DNA from: Vibrio penaeicida
Lineage (GTDB): Bacteria > Pseudomonadota > Gammaproteobacteria > Enterobacterales > Vibrionaceae
Length of the DNA: 64,000 bases
Reading direction: 5' to 3'
Assembly: GCF_019977755.1 (NCBI RefSeq)
Contig: NZ_AP025144.1
Span: 2,046,001 to 2,110,000, forward strand
Part shown: one piece after another, positions 35,580 to 44,475 of the stretch
How positions within the stretch are numbered: position 1 is the stretch's first letter
How the letters are laid out: each line of letters begins with the position of its first letter
Notes under the pieces: generated by a model
Databases searched by the model: none
Told to the model about the DNA's origin: nothing
Seen by the model: the letters and a program-made list of their open reading frames with translations, nothing else
Position numbers and translations under genes: made by a program

Positions 35580-35680
35580 GAGCCTGCGTGTACTATGATT
35601 AAGTAAAAGCAATTAGCGCAGGCTCTTTCTACAAGAGCCATTCCCCTAGCCCAGAACAGGAATCGTTCTGGGCTCTTTTT
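35580..35680 (+). ncRNA. Multi-hairpin element after rsmF: 3' untranslated region or candidate small RNA
   Basis: Three stems can form on the plus strand: GAGCCTGCG (35580-35588) with CGCAGGCTC (35617-35625); GGCTCTT (35621-35627) with AAGAGCC (35633-35639); and AGCCCAGAAC (35648-35657) with GTTCTGGGCT (35665-35674) plus CTTTTTC, a terminator. The first two share bases 35621-35625 and are mutually exclusive. No plus-strand gene follows until 36825. It may be the rsmF 3' end or an independent short RNA; a -10-like TATGAT lies at 35594-35599. Confidence 0.35.
35648..35680 (+). terminator. Rho-independent terminator downstream of rsmF
   Basis: A perfect 10-bp stem (AGCCCAGAAC/GTTCTGGGCT, 7-nt loop) is followed by CTTTTT. 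Confidence 0.88.
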
Positions 35681-35796
35681 CGGCAGTAAACCAATAAGCT
35701 AAATTTACCCTAAAAGTTTAATATCTAACAAATCATAAAGTTAACAATCAAATAACCCACTATTCCCCTATCTAAAACGCTAAAATCTTGAGCGAT

Positions 35797-36630
35797 TTAG
35801 TTAAGTCGAATGCCTTCTTTATCGATCGTAATTTTGCCCAATTTATACAAGCCACCGATCGTTTTCTTAAATGTGCCCTTGCTGGTACGGAAAACGGCAA
35901 AAATAGCTTCAGGTGTGGACTTGTCATTTAGAGGCAAAAATCCGCCTTTTTTCTCTAAAACATCAAGGACTTTACTACTCAAATCATCCATCTTGGCTGT
36001 ACCGACCTTCTGAAGTGACAGATCGATTTTTCCATCTTCTCGAACGGATTTGATATAACCTTTCAAACGTTTACCGATAAACAGCTTACCAAATACATCA
36101 GAGCTAAATATCATGCCCCAATGCTCACCGTTAACGATGGCTTTGTAACCTAACTCGCTTCGTTCAGCAATAATCAGGTCAACTTGCTGATTCTTTGTGT
36201 AATTTGCAGGCGTGTTATCAAGCCATTTATTAAACTTGGTTGTTCCTACAATACGACCTGATGCTTTATCGGTATAAACAAAAACCAGCACATCTTGACC
36301 AACACGAAACCTTGCACGTTGCTCACTAAAAGGAATAAGCAAATCTTTCTTATCAATTCCCCAGCTTGCAAATGCACCAGTACTGTTTACGCCTTCAATT
36401 TTCATCAACCCCCACTCACCAACTTGTGCAATAGGTGTTTCAGTTGTCGCACATAATTGATTATCAGAATCAAAATACAGAAAGACATCTACTTTACTGC
36501 CTAGGTCTGTACCCTGTGGTACATACTTGTTAGGTAAAAGTACGCTTCCGTAATCGGACGCATCAAGAAATAGTCCAAATTCTGCTTTGCGAACAACTTC
36601 TAATGTGTTGGTTTGACCAATTTTAATCAT
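35797..36630 (-). CDS. CvfB-family S1-domain RNA-binding protein
   Basis: This 277-residue cytoplasmic protein resembles the CvfB/YitL family: tandem S1-like OB folds followed by a C-terminal winged helix. An S1-type motif is visible near 180-210 (GKRLKGYIKSVREDGKIDLSLQKV). The last 60 residues (LDVLEKKGGFLPLNDKSTPEAI, then GLYKLGKITI) fit the winged helix. CvfB in Staphylococcus binds RNA and affects virulence gene expression; the role in vibrios is not established. It appears to be a single gene, convergent with rsmF and divergent from the 36825 gene. Confidence 0.85.
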   Translation of the reverse strand: MIKIGQTNTLEVVRKAEFGLFLDASDYGSVLLPNKYVPQGTDLGSKVDVFLYFDSDNQLCATTETPIAQVGEWGLMKIEGVNSTGAFASWGIDKKDLLIPFSEQRARFRVGQDVLVFVYTDKASGRIVGTTKFNKWLDNTPANYTKNQQVDLIIAERSELGYKAIVNGEHWGMIFSSDVFGKLFIGKRLKGYIKSVREDGKIDLSLQKVGTAKMDDLSSKVLDVLEKKGGFLPLNDKSTPEAIFAVFRTSKGTFKKTIGGLYKLGKITIDKEGIRLN

Positions 36631-36824
36631 GTTAGGGTGTTACTCATCTTAAATTTGGCAGAGATTATACGTTAACTCTGCTATGATTGCTGTTGTAAAT
36701 CACTCTTCATTTTCAATACGATGCAAGCCGCACGGGTTGCTTATTGATATCTGACTTTATATTTTATACCAACCTCTTTGAAAACGCTTTCACGCTATAA
36801 CAATAAAAATGAAAGGATCTTTTA

Positions 36825-38174
36825 GTGATTACTGTTGAGAAACAAGATGCGCTAACTCTTAAAGTGACACACGTAATGCCCACTTCTAAGAAGCTGGATT
36901 TGGATGTGTACCTTTTCGCTCCCGGAGAATTGGGGCTGAGCTCGGATGTGGTGTCAGAAAATGACTTTTACTACGGGGCTCTCAGTGAAAAACGCGCTTA
37001 TTACAGTGATCAGACCCACCTGCCTTTGGTCCACAGCCGATTAGCAAAACGGGGACAATTGTCGAACAACCAATATCGTGTCAGTTTGAGCTTGTATGCC
37101 TACCAATATGTTATCGCGCTAGATAAAGCTGTTGACGAATTAAATCATCAGAGTCGTGACAGCGTAACTGAAGATGAAGTGGATGAAGTTATTAGCCTTG
37201 CTCTCGATATCCTTAAGCGCTTACGCCGTTCGATACCCTACGACGAAACTCAAAAACGCTATTACGCCAATATCGACAACTACCTTTCGTGGTACACCGA
37301 GCAACACTTTCTCTCTTTAGTTGCACACATGCCAAGGGGCAAAGAGTATGCAGCCATTAAAGAACGTCTGATCACACTATGTGAAAAGGAAGTCGCGCAC
37401 CGAGAGCTTAACCGATACAACTCTAAAAAAGCCCGTACCGACATTACCCGCATGTCGAACAAAATGCGCTTGCTCAGACGCTTAATTGAATACCCAATTG
37501 TACTTAAAAAGAAAAACCGCTCGATGGGTAAAAATGTTATGAGAGCGGTAAAAGGCATCGCTACGGGCATTGTAATGATTTTCGTAACAACCATCGCGAT
37601 TTTAATGCGCGATCAATTAGGTGAAATTACGGCATCGTTTATCATCATTATGTCGTTTATCTACGCGTTGCGTGAAATCTTCAAAGATGATCTCAGGGAT
37701 ATCCTTTGGCGCTGGATACGCAAAGGCAAGCCTAAATGGCGAGGTCGCTACTACGACCCTAGTACCAACAAAATGGTGGGTCACAAAATTGAATGGATGG
37801 ATTACACAAGCTATTCGAAGCTGCCCGATCGAGTGCAAAAAATTCGAAAACGTCGCGTTGCTCAGCGAGAAGAAAAAGTTCTGCATTACAGAAGCCAAAC
37901 AGAAATGACGACAACATTATTTATGAGTGGCTATGAACAAACACGTGAAACGTTAAACATCAGCTTAAGCCAAATCGCTAGGCTAATGGACAAAGGCTCC
38001 AGCAAGATCTATCAACTCAACGATGGTCAGGTTAGTAAGGAATCAGTTGAGAAACGCCACTTGTTGAATCTAATCGTTCGAGAAAATAACCATGATGGTG
38101 AATCAAATTACTATCGCTGGAAAATTGTTTTAAATCGCTCAAAGATTGTAGATATAGAGCAAATTTCTCTTTAG
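36825..38174 (+). CDS. Unrecognised 449-residue protein with two central membrane helices
   Basis: I do not recognise a family. The protein has a soluble N-terminal half (1-235) rich in charged helices, with DLDVYLFAPGELGLSS near the start. Two adjacent hydrophobic helices follow (about 246-263 and 272-288, short loop between), then a basic C-terminal half (about 295-449) with many Arg/Lys and Trp (ILWRWIRKGKPKWRGRYYDP). The topology suggests a hairpin-anchored protein with both large domains in the cytoplasm. The start is GTG at 36825, preceded by AAGGA at good spacing. It stands alone, divergent from the CvfB gene. Confidence 0.7.
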   Translation: MITVEKQDALTLKVTHVMPTSKKLDLDVYLFAPGELGLSSDVVSENDFYYGALSEKRAYYSDQTHLPLVHSRLAKRGQLSNNQYRVSLSLYAYQYVIALDKAVDELNHQSRDSVTEDEVDEVISLALDILKRLRRSIPYDETQKRYYANIDNYLSWYTEQHFLSLVAHMPRGKEYAAIKERLITLCEKEVAHRELNRYNSKKARTDITRMSNKMRLLRRLIEYPIVLKKKNRSMGKNVMRAVKGIATGIVMIFVTTIAILMRDQLGEITASFIIIMSFIYALREIFKDDLRDILWRWIRKGKPKWRGRYYDPSTNKMVGHKIEWMDYTSYSKLPDRVQKIRKRRVAQREEKVLHYRSQTEMTTTLFMSGYEQTRETLNISLSQIARLMDKGSSKIYQLNDGQVSKESVEKRHLLNLIVRENNHDGESNYYRWKIVLNRSKIVDIEQISL

Positions 38175-38180
38175 TGATAT

Positions 38181-38232
38181 GGGCTCAGATCGTTATCGGC
38201 GCAAGTTGCTATCAAAACGAACACTGAGCCTT
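38181..38232. repeat. Imperfect inverted repeat between convergent genes
   Basis: GGCTCAG near 38187 and CTGAGCC near 38225 are complementary and are extended by partly complementary TCGTT/AACGA segments. It lies between two convergent genes and lacks a clear T tract, so a role in termination is possible but weak. Confidence 0.35.
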
Positions 38233-38244
38233 AAAATACCGCCA

Positions 38245-38721
38245 TTAGCTAACCGCTTTTACCGATAGCACTAATTCAAATACAGCCATAGGCTCCTCCG
38301 CATGTAAAGTTGGGCAAATGGCTGTAATTGTCACCGCCTTATTTACACGCTGACCCGTTTGAAAGGTTTCATCCAACATTTCATCAATTACATGTCCATC
38401 ATGACATAAGAAATGCACATCGCCTTCTGGTCGCTTTAGAAATTCCCCTTTCACACCTTTAAATGCTAACGACACTTTACCTCCTCGCTCTTGTGCTTTC
38501 CCCATCGCCATAAATCCACCAGCAACGTCAGCCCCTATCGCCAACGCTCCAAAATACATGCTGTTGAGGTGATTTTTTGTTCTTTTCTTGAGCGGAATTC
38601 TAACTTCAACGGTTTTCTCATTTAGTACAAGAATTTTAGGCCTGCATAGCCAAATAAGTGGAACCTTAAAGAATCCAAACGTGTTCAAGTAAAAATTTGC
38701 TTTTTGTATCGCAGAAAACAT
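38245..38721 (-). CDS. DUF4442 hotdog-fold thioesterase-like protein
   Basis: This 158-residue protein has the hotdog-fold pattern of DUF4442/PaaI relatives. It has an N-terminal helix pair, a strand VEVRIPLKKRTKNHLNSMYFGAL with the conserved N-H-L-N-S-M-Y, a central helix ADVAGGFMAM and three C-terminal strands. The N-H-x-x-S-M-Y/H segment is where related acyl-CoA thioesterases carry active-site residues. The substrate is unknown. It is a single gene, convergent with the 36825 gene. Confidence 0.75.
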   Translation of the reverse strand: MFSAIQKANFYLNTFGFFKVPLIWLCRPKILVLNEKTVEVRIPLKKRTKNHLNSMYFGALAIGADVAGGFMAMGKAQERGGKVSLAFKGVKGEFLKRPEGDVHFLCHDGHVIDEMLDETFQTGQRVNKAVTITAICPTLHAEEPMAVFELVLSVKAVS

Positions 38722-39048
38722 TGGCTAGACCTATCGAACAAACTAGTCAGACCAGTTAAAAATACAATAGCCAAATTGTCAATGAATTGTAATGAATGTT
38801 AATAGTACGATCGCAAGAAAACTGCTTTATATCTATAAACGTGACACTGTTACGCTTACGATGAGATCTAGTCTTACCAACCATCACGTCAAAATAATCA
38901 AACACAATGTCAAGAACGATGTACAGTTGAGGGCGATTTTCAGAGGTATTTAGGATTGAAAGGTAAGTTTTTGTTCATATGAATAAATGCGTGTTTATTC
39001 CCTATGTATTTTCCGCTATCTTAACCGTTTTGCAGTATAACTACAGGC
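38722..39048. other. 327-bp intergenic region upstream of the DAHP synthase gene
   Basis: No gene is seen. It holds a one-mismatch matS-like sequence (38841-38853) and must contain the promoters of the two divergent flanking genes. No TrpR or TyrR operator could be recognised. Confidence 0.5.
38841..38853. promoter_or_regulatory. Near-match to matS in an intergenic region
   Basis: GTGACACTGTTAC differs from GTGACRNYGTCAC at one position. It is intergenic, which is mildly in favour, but one such site is close to chance expectation. Confidence 0.25.
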
Positions 39049-40116
39049 GTGCACATGCCCTTAAAGACAGACGAATTAAGAACTCAGCCTCTGGGCCCAA
39101 TGCCCACTCCTGCAGAGCTGGTTCAAGCTCACCCTCTCACGGATGACGTTGCCGAGCGAATCGAACAGTCTCGTCGACAAATTGAAGCCATTTTAGCAGG
39201 TCAGGATAACCGGCTACTGGCAATTGTTGGCCCTTGCTCAGTTCACGATACCGAGGCAGCGCTAGATTACGCGAGACGCCTAAGCGCCATTCAAGATAAG
39301 TATAAAGATGAACTATTCATTGTAATGCGCACCTATTTTGAAAAACCTCGTACAGTTGTAGGTTGGAAGGGGTTGATAACCGATCCAAACCTAGATGGCT
39401 CTTATGCATTAGAAACGGGTTTAAATAAAGCAAGAAAGTTGCTGCTAGACATTAACAAGCTAGGCTTGGCTACAGCAACAGAATTTCTTGACATGATTAC
39501 GGGTCAATACATCGCTGACCTTATTACATGGGGTGCCATTGGCGCTCGCACCACAGAATCACAAATTCACCGCGAAATGGCTTCTGCACTTTCTTGCCCT
39601 GTCGGATTTAAAAACGGCACAAACGGAAACGTTAAGATTGCAATTGATGCCATTCGCGCATCCAAAGCTTCTCATTATTTTTACTCTCCAGACAAAAATG
39701 GTCGAATGACGGTGTATCGCACTTCCGGTAACCCTTACGGGCACGTTATTCTTAGAGGTGGAGACAAAGGACCGAATTTCGACTCCGATTCCGTCGCTGA
39801 TGCGTGCGCGCAACTTAGCAGTTTCGATTTACCGCAAAAACTTGTTGTCGATTTTAGCCACGCTAACTGCCAAAAGCAGCATCGTAAACAGCTGGAGGTG
39901 GCTGAAGACATTTGTCAGCAAATTCGTTCTGGTTCTGATGCCGTTGCTGGAATTATGGCTGAGAGCTTCATTCTTGAAGGTAACCAGCCAATGAACGACA
40001 TAACTTCACTTACCTATGGTCAGTCGATCACCGACCCATGCTTAAGCTGGGAGCATACAGTCGAGATGCTAGATATGCTCGCTGAAGCCATAAAAACACG
40101 ATCAGACAAAGGATAA
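39049..40116 (+). CDS. aroH: 3-deoxy-7-phosphoheptulonate (DAHP) synthase, AroH-like
   Basis: This enzyme condenses phosphoenolpyruvate and erythrose 4-phosphate, the first step of the shikimate pathway. The 355-residue class I enzyme has the metal/substrate motifs [40 protein letters not shown] and [11 protein letters not shown]. Its N-terminus (TDELRT), [16 protein letters not shown] and [20 protein letters not shown] follow E. coli AroH (Trp-sensitive) more closely than AroF. That is sequence resemblance, and feedback specificity is not proven. The start is GTG 39049 or ATG 39055; neither has a strong Shine-Dalgarno sequence. yajQ follows after 5 bp, so the two may be co-transcribed. Confidence 0.9.
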   Translation: MHMPLKTDELRTQPLGPMPTPAELVQAHPLTDDVAERIEQSRRQIEAILAGQDNRLLAIVGPCSVHDTEAALDYARRLSAIQDKYKDELFIVMRTYFEKPRTVVGWKGLITDPNLDGSYALETGLNKARKLLLDINKLGLATATEFLDMITGQYIADLITWGAIGARTTESQIHREMASALSCPVGFKNGTNGNVKIAIDAIRASKASHYFYSPDKNGRMTVYRTSGNPYGHVILRGGDKGPNFDSDSVADACAQLSSFDLPQKLVVDFSHANCQKQHRKQLEVAEDICQQIRSGSDAVAGIMAESFILEGNQPMNDITSLTYGQSITDPCLSWEHTVEMLDMLAEAIKTRSDKG

Positions 40117-40121
40117 TTCTT

Positions 40122-40604
40122 ATGCCTTCTTTTGACATTATTTCTGAAGTCGACACAGTTGAACTTCGTAACGCTGTCGATAATGCCAATCGCGAGCTTT
40201 CTACTCGCTTCGATTTTCGAGGTGTTGAAGCCAACTTTGAATTTAAAGATGAAACCGTAAAGCTTCATGCTGAAGCCGAATTTCAGTTGAAACAAATGAG
40301 GGATATCCTGCGTGGTAATCTGACTAAGCGTGGTGTGGATGTCAATTCCATGGACTCCCAAAAAGCGGATGCCTCAGGAAAAAGCTGGAACCAGGTCGTC
40401 CTGTTCAAGCAAGGTATTGATAAGGAAATGGCTAAGAAAGTTGTGAAAACAATTAAGGATGCCAAGCTCAAAGTTCAAGCCGCAGTGCAAGGCGAAAAAG
40501 TACGCGTTACTGGTAAAAAACGAGACGACTTACAATCTGTCATAGCTTTACTAAAGCAGTCAGAATTGGGTCAACCTTTTCAGTATGAGAACTTCCGCGA
40601 TTAA
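40122..40604 (+). CDS. yajQ: YajQ family nucleotide-binding protein
   Basis: This 160-residue protein has two ferredoxin-like halves. It begins [22 protein letters not shown], contains STRFDFRG and [28 protein letters not shown] signature regions and ends in [10 protein letters not shown]. Family members bind nucleotides, and some bind cyclic di-GMP as effectors. It lies 5 bp after the DAHP synthase gene. A palindromic segment (AACCTATCGA...CGATAGGTT, 40612-40648) and then a terminator follow. Confidence 0.95.
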   Translation: MPSFDIISEVDTVELRNAVDNANRELSTRFDFRGVEANFEFKDETVKLHAEAEFQLKQMRDILRGNLTKRGVDVNSMDSQKADASGKSWNQVVLFKQGIDKEMAKKVVKTIKDAKLKVQAAVQGEKVRVTGKKRDDLQSVIALLKQSELGQPFQYENFRD

Positions 40605-40684
40605 TCCTCATTAACCTATCGAGGTGTATTTCGTAATTTCGATAGGTTAGCTAGGGTTTGATTGCTTTAAAAGATGCATATTAT

Positions 40685-40712
40685 AAAAGGCTTCAATTAC
40701 GAAGCCTTTTTT
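40685..40712. terminator. Terminator between convergent yajQ and the siroheme synthase gene
   Basis: AAAAGGCTTC (40685-40694) and GAAGCCTTTT (40701-40710) form a stem followed by more T. The A tract on the left may also serve the minus-strand gene. Confidence 0.88.
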
Positions 40713-40760
40713 GTTTACTCACTTTTACCGAGTTGGACAATTTGTTGTCCCAAGCTCAGT

Positions 40761-41705
40761 TTAGTTAATACCTGCAATTTCAATAATTCGGTGGTTTTGA
40801 GCAAGTAATTTAAGCTCTGGATTATGCTGCTCACCCTTGGGGAAAAATACAACCACTCTCTGAGGAGATACGTTAGGGTCGGACAACCTTGCCGACAACT
40901 CCGCATAGTTTTTATAGCTCTCTCTCTCAGCGTCTCTTCGGCAAAGATCAACAAATTCAAATGGACAATCTTTGTGGGCAAATACGAGTTCAGCTTCTTG
41001 CATGAACCTTAAGCCTTTGATTGACATAAGCTCAATGTCATCACCAAACTCTAGCCATGTAAGTGAGCCACTTTCAAAGTCAGTATCTTTCAAACGCGCT
41101 TCATATAGATTTTCAAGATAAGCCCTATCCTGTACCGATTCGATATTTGGGTCAGAAAAAAACGCTTCCCAAAATTTTCTTCTTTCATCCACTGACGGGA
41201 GAATCTCTTTTATGCTGTTTCTTTTTGAAGAAGCAAACTCGGCGAGAAGACCAATATTTTGCGAAAGAATCGATTCAAGCTTCTCTCGAATATTTCTAAC
41301 CAACACCGGAGATGCACCACCGCTCGAAATCGCAATTTGAATACGACCGCGGTTTACCATTGAAGGCGTGATGAAATCACAATATGGCTGGTCATCGACA
41401 ACATTAACCATAATGCCTTTACTCTTGGCATCCGCGTGGACTTTGTGGTTCAGCTCAGGGTTATCTGTTGTCGCCCATACTTGGACATAATCCTGCATCA
41501 TATCTGGGCTATAAAAAGCTTTAACCCAATGGCATTTTTTTTCTTCTACTAGCTTTCTTAGAAACGGGTCAATTTTAGGGGAAACAATCGTAACGTCTGC
41601 TCCTGCCCGAAGCAGCGAGTCAACCTTTCTAGATGCAACCTCTCCCCCTCCGATTACCAATACTGGCTTGTGATTTAAGTCAAAAAATAACGGGAAATAT
41701 CGCAT
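40761..41705 (-). CDS. Precorrin-2 dehydrogenase/sirohydrochlorin ferrochelatase with decayed C-terminal methyltransferase domain
   Basis: The first 200 residues match the N-terminal half of CysG (Met8p type), which oxidises precorrin-2 and inserts iron to give siroheme. It has the NAD motif VLVIGGGEVASRK (15-27), Asp104 in NVVDDQ (the key acid of CysG) and Ser128 in AISSGGASPVL. The rest (about 200-314) aligns loosely to the start of the uroporphyrinogen III methyltransferase domain. However, the GxGPGDPxLLTxKA loop has become EFGDDIELMSIKG, and the domain stops after about 110 residues instead of 240. It should therefore need a separate methyltransferase. The start is ATG 41705 (MRYFPLFFDL); a frame six codons longer lacks support. 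Confidence 0.9.
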   Translation of the reverse strand: MRYFPLFFDLNHKPVLVIGGGEVASRKVDSLLRAGADVTIVSPKIDPFLRKLVEEKKCHWVKAFYSPDMMQDYVQVWATTDNPELNHKVHADAKSKGIMVNVVDDQPYCDFITPSMVNRGRIQIAISSGGASPVLVRNIREKLESILSQNIGLLAEFASSKRNSIKEILPSVDERRKFWEAFFSDPNIESVQDRAYLENLYEARLKDTDFESGSLTWLEFGDDIELMSIKGLRFMQEAELVFAHKDCPFEFVDLCRRDAERESYKNYAELSARLSDPNVSPQRVVVFFPKGEQHNPELKLLAQNHRIIEIAGIN

Positions 41706-42151
41706 CCTAATCCTTTGTTGCAATTCTATTGTTTCCGTAATACTAACAAAAAGGGGGCACTAGGGACATCTGGTTAAGAATCCTCCAGAGATCATCATTC
41801 AAATTTTCTTCTATTGTGAGACATATCATCTAGAAATCATTTTGATAGCAATATCAATGGCTAAATTATAACCTTTAGCAGAACTTAAAACTCTGCCTCA
41901 CTATTTTGTAGCGTCGTTGCACTATTTACATTCGTATTACATTTCGTCATTCTAATTACGTTCGGTTCTGTGATTGCACTCAAAAATTCTTTTAAATTAA
42001 CAATTTGAGAAATCCCAGATCCTTTCCTACGCTTATAAATAGCTGTATGAATAGAGTGCCGTACTTCTTTCATAACAGCACAAAATACTAACACAACTAA
42101 ACGTAAACCAATTTCGATTGGTATTGCATGGATGATACAGGAAGGATTCAA
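41706..42151. other. 446-bp intergenic region upstream of aapJ
   Basis: No convincing gene is present; an 88-codon minus-strand frame here resembles no family. The region carries divergent promoters and, near the aapJ start, a UUCG-loop hairpin. Confidence 0.5.
42107..42122 (+). promoter_or_regulatory. UUCG-tetraloop hairpin in the aapJ leader
   Basis: ACCAAT-TTCG-ATTGGT is a perfect 6-bp stem closed by the very stable UUCG loop, ending 29 nt before the aapJ start codon. It may stabilise the mRNA 5' end. Confidence 0.4.
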
Positions 42152-43180
42152 ATGGCGAAGAAACTCACTATTCTTGCTTCAGTAGTCGCTGCTTCAACCG
42201 CTATGATGGCAACTTCTGCTTTCGCAGCAGATGGTACGTTGGATAAAGTGAAGTCGAAAGGCTTCCTTCAGTGCGGGGTAAGTACTGGTCTACCAGGTTT
42301 CTCTAACCCTAACTCAAAAGGTGAATGGGAAGGCATTGACGTAGAGTACTGTCAAGCACTTGCCGCTGCTGTTTTAGGCGATAAATCAAAAGTTAAATAT
42401 GTTCCTCTAACTGCAAAAGAGCGTTTCACCGCACTTCAGTCTGGTGAAATCGACGTTCTGTCTCGTAACACGACTTGGACTCTGCATCGTGACACTGCAC
42501 TTGGTCTGAACTTTGTCGGCGTAAACTACTACGATGGTCAAGGTTTCATGGTCAAGAAAGACCTTGGTCTAAGTAGCGCAAAAGAGCTAGACGGAGCTTC
42601 CGTTTGTGTTCAATCAGGTACTACTACCGAGTTAAACCTTGCAGACTACTTCCGTAACCAAGGCATGTCTTACAAGCCAGTTGTATTTGATACAGCAGCT
42701 CAAACATCCAAAGGTTTCGATTCAGGTCGCTGTGACGTACTGACTACAGACCAATCTGGTTTGTATGCCCTTCGCCTAAATTTGAAAGATCCGGCGTCTG
42801 CAGTCGTACTTCCTGAAATCATTTCTAAAGAACCACTAGGTCCTGTAGTACGTCAAGGGGACGATGTTTGGTTTAACATCGCGAAGTGGACGCTTAACAC
42901 GATGATTAATGCCGAAGAATACGGTGTTTCCTCTAAAAACGCAGACCAAATGCTGAAATCTAAAGATCCGAACATCAAGCGTATTCTTGGCGTTGACGGT
43001 CCTAAAGGTAAAGGTCTAGGTTTGGCTGATGATTGGGGCTACCAAGTTGTCAAACAAGTCGGTAACTACGGTGAAAGCTTTGAAAGAACTGTAGGTGCAG
43101 GTTCTCCGCTACAAATTTCTCGCGGCGTGAATGCACTATGGAATGCTGGCGGTTTCATGTACGCGCCACCAATCCGATAA
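42152..43180 (+). CDS. aapJ: General L-amino-acid ABC transporter, periplasmic binding protein AapJ
   Basis: AapJ captures L-amino acids in the periplasm and delivers them to AapQM. The 342-residue product has a signal peptide (1-25, ending SAFA) and the family 3 solute-binding fold. Motifs include GFLQCGVSTGLPGFSNPN, the ligand-site NTTWTLHRDTALG and a C-terminal YGESFERTVGAGSPL. AGGAAGG precedes the ATG at 42152; a frame eight codons longer would swallow that Shine-Dalgarno sequence. It is the first gene of aapJQMP, separated from aapQ by a hairpin that probably lets aapJ be made in excess. Confidence 0.96.
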   Translation: MAKKLTILASVVAASTAMMATSAFAADGTLDKVKSKGFLQCGVSTGLPGFSNPNSKGEWEGIDVEYCQALAAAVLGDKSKVKYVPLTAKERFTALQSGEIDVLSRNTTWTLHRDTALGLNFVGVNYYDGQGFMVKKDLGLSSAKELDGASVCVQSGTTTELNLADYFRNQGMSYKPVVFDTAAQTSKGFDSGRCDVLTTDQSGLYALRLNLKDPASAVVLPEIISKEPLGPVVRQGDDVWFNIAKWTLNTMINAEEYGVSSKNADQMLKSKDPNIKRILGVDGPKGKGLGLADDWGYQVVKQVGNYGESFERTVGAGSPLQISRGVNALWNAGGFMYAPPIR

Positions 43181-43206
43181 GCTATTGATTAGTATAATCA
43201 AATAAA

Positions 43207-43228
43207 AAGGGCGGTGTATGCCGCCCTT
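43207..43228 (+). repeat. Intercistronic hairpin between aapJ and aapQ
   Basis: AAGGGCGG (43207-43214) and CCGCCCTT (43221-43228) form a GC-rich stem without a T tract. This is typical of a hairpin that protects the upstream binding-protein mRNA or causes partial termination. Confidence 0.7.
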
Positions 43229-43271
43229 CGCTTACCTAGATTTAGCTACATGGATTTGAGGTTATAGCTGT

Positions 43272-44474
43272 ATGCAACCTACTGATAAAAAAGTGTCTGG
43301 CTCGGGTAAACCGGCACAGAGCACAAATCTTCTATATAATCCTACGTTTCGTTCAATTGTGTTTCAGATTATCGCTGTTGCAGCATTGGCGAGTTTTTTC
43401 TACACCATTGTCAACAACGCTTTAAGCAACCTTGACGCTCGTGGCATTGCCACTGGATTTGATTTTCTTTCTCAAGAAGCAGGCTTTGGGATTGGCCTAA
43501 CTCTGATTGAGTATGATGAAACCTTTTCCTATGGTAGAACCTTTGTAATCGGGTTACTCAATACTGCTCTGGTTTCCGTTTTAGGGATAATCGTAGCAAC
43601 ATTTCTTGGGTTCTTTGTTGGTATTGCTAGGCTATCTAGCAACTGGCTGGTTAGCCGTATAGCTGCCGTCTATATCGAAGTTTTCCGTAATGTTCCCCTA
43701 CTCCTGCAAATTTTCTTTTGGTACTTTGCGGTTTTACAAGCTTTGCCTTCTCCAAGACAAAGCCTCAGCTTAGGCGAATCCGTTTTCCTTAATGTACGTG
43801 GTTTATATTTGCCAAGCCCCGTTTTTGAGGAAGGCAGTGGAATTATATTTGTTGCGCTTATTGCTGCCGTCATTGCTTCGGTTGTGATCAGTATCTGGGC
43901 AGGCAACAAACAAAAACTTACCGGTCAACAAACACCTGTTGCGCTAATTAGTATTGGGTTGATTGTTGGTTTACCTTTTATCGCGTACCTTCTTGCCGGA
44001 ATGCCTATCAGCACAGACTACCCTGTGCTTAAAGGATTTAATTTCCGTGGAGGTATCTCCATTCTTCCTGAGTTAGCCGCACTATTGATTGCATTAAGTG
44101 TTTATACCGCATCCTTTATTGCAGAGATTGTTCGTTCTGGTATTAATGCTGTAAACCACGGGCAAACGGAAGCAGCAATGGCCCTGGGCTTACCTCGTGC
44201 GAAGACATTAAAATTAGTTGTGATTCCGCAAGCTTTGCGAATCATCATCCCTCCACTCACTAGCCAATATCTTAACTTAACTAAGAACTCATCACTTGCG
44301 ATGGCGATAGGTTATCCAGATCTTGTATCTGTGTTTGCCGGAACGACATTGAACCAAACGGGTCAAGCAATCGAAATTATCGCAATGACAATGGGTGTTT
44401 ACCTCACTTTGAGTTTGGTGACATCTGCTCTGATGAACATATATAACCGCAAAGTGGCATTGGTGGAGAGATAG
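43272..44474 (+). CDS. aapQ: General L-amino-acid ABC transporter permease AapQ
   Basis: This 400-residue inner-membrane permease has about eight hydrophobic segments and a conserved EAA loop (EAAMALGLPRAKTLKLVVIPQALRI, split across residues about 298-322) that docks the ATPase. The IARLSSNWLVSRIAAVYIEVFRNVPLL stretch is typical of polar amino-acid permeases. It pairs with AapM to form the channel. It ends one base before aapM. Confidence 0.95.
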   Translation: MQPTDKKVSGSGKPAQSTNLLYNPTFRSIVFQIIAVAALASFFYTIVNNALSNLDARGIATGFDFLSQEAGFGIGLTLIEYDETFSYGRTFVIGLLNTALVSVLGIIVATFLGFFVGIARLSSNWLVSRIAAVYIEVFRNVPLLLQIFFWYFAVLQALPSPRQSLSLGESVFLNVRGLYLPSPVFEEGSGIIFVALIAAVIASVVISIWAGNKQKLTGQQTPVALISIGLIVGLPFIAYLLAGMPISTDYPVLKGFNFRGGISILPELAALLIALSVYTASFIAEIVRSGINAVNHGQTEAAMALGLPRAKTLKLVVIPQALRIIIPPLTSQYLNLTKNSSLAMAIGYPDLVSVFAGTTLNQTGQAIEIIAMTMGVYLTLSLVTSALMNIYNRKVALVER

Positions 44475-44475
44475 T

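Noticed and set aside
38900..39048. TrpR or TyrR operator upstream of the AroH-like gene
   Set aside because: No match to the CTAGTT-type TrpR palindrome or to TGTAAA-N6-TTTACA was found, so no operator is claimed despite the AroH resemblance.
41885..42151. 88-codon minus-strand frame upstream of aapJ
   Set aside because: No recognisable similarity, unusual composition, and it covers the aapJ leader and ribosome-binding site. Chance frame.
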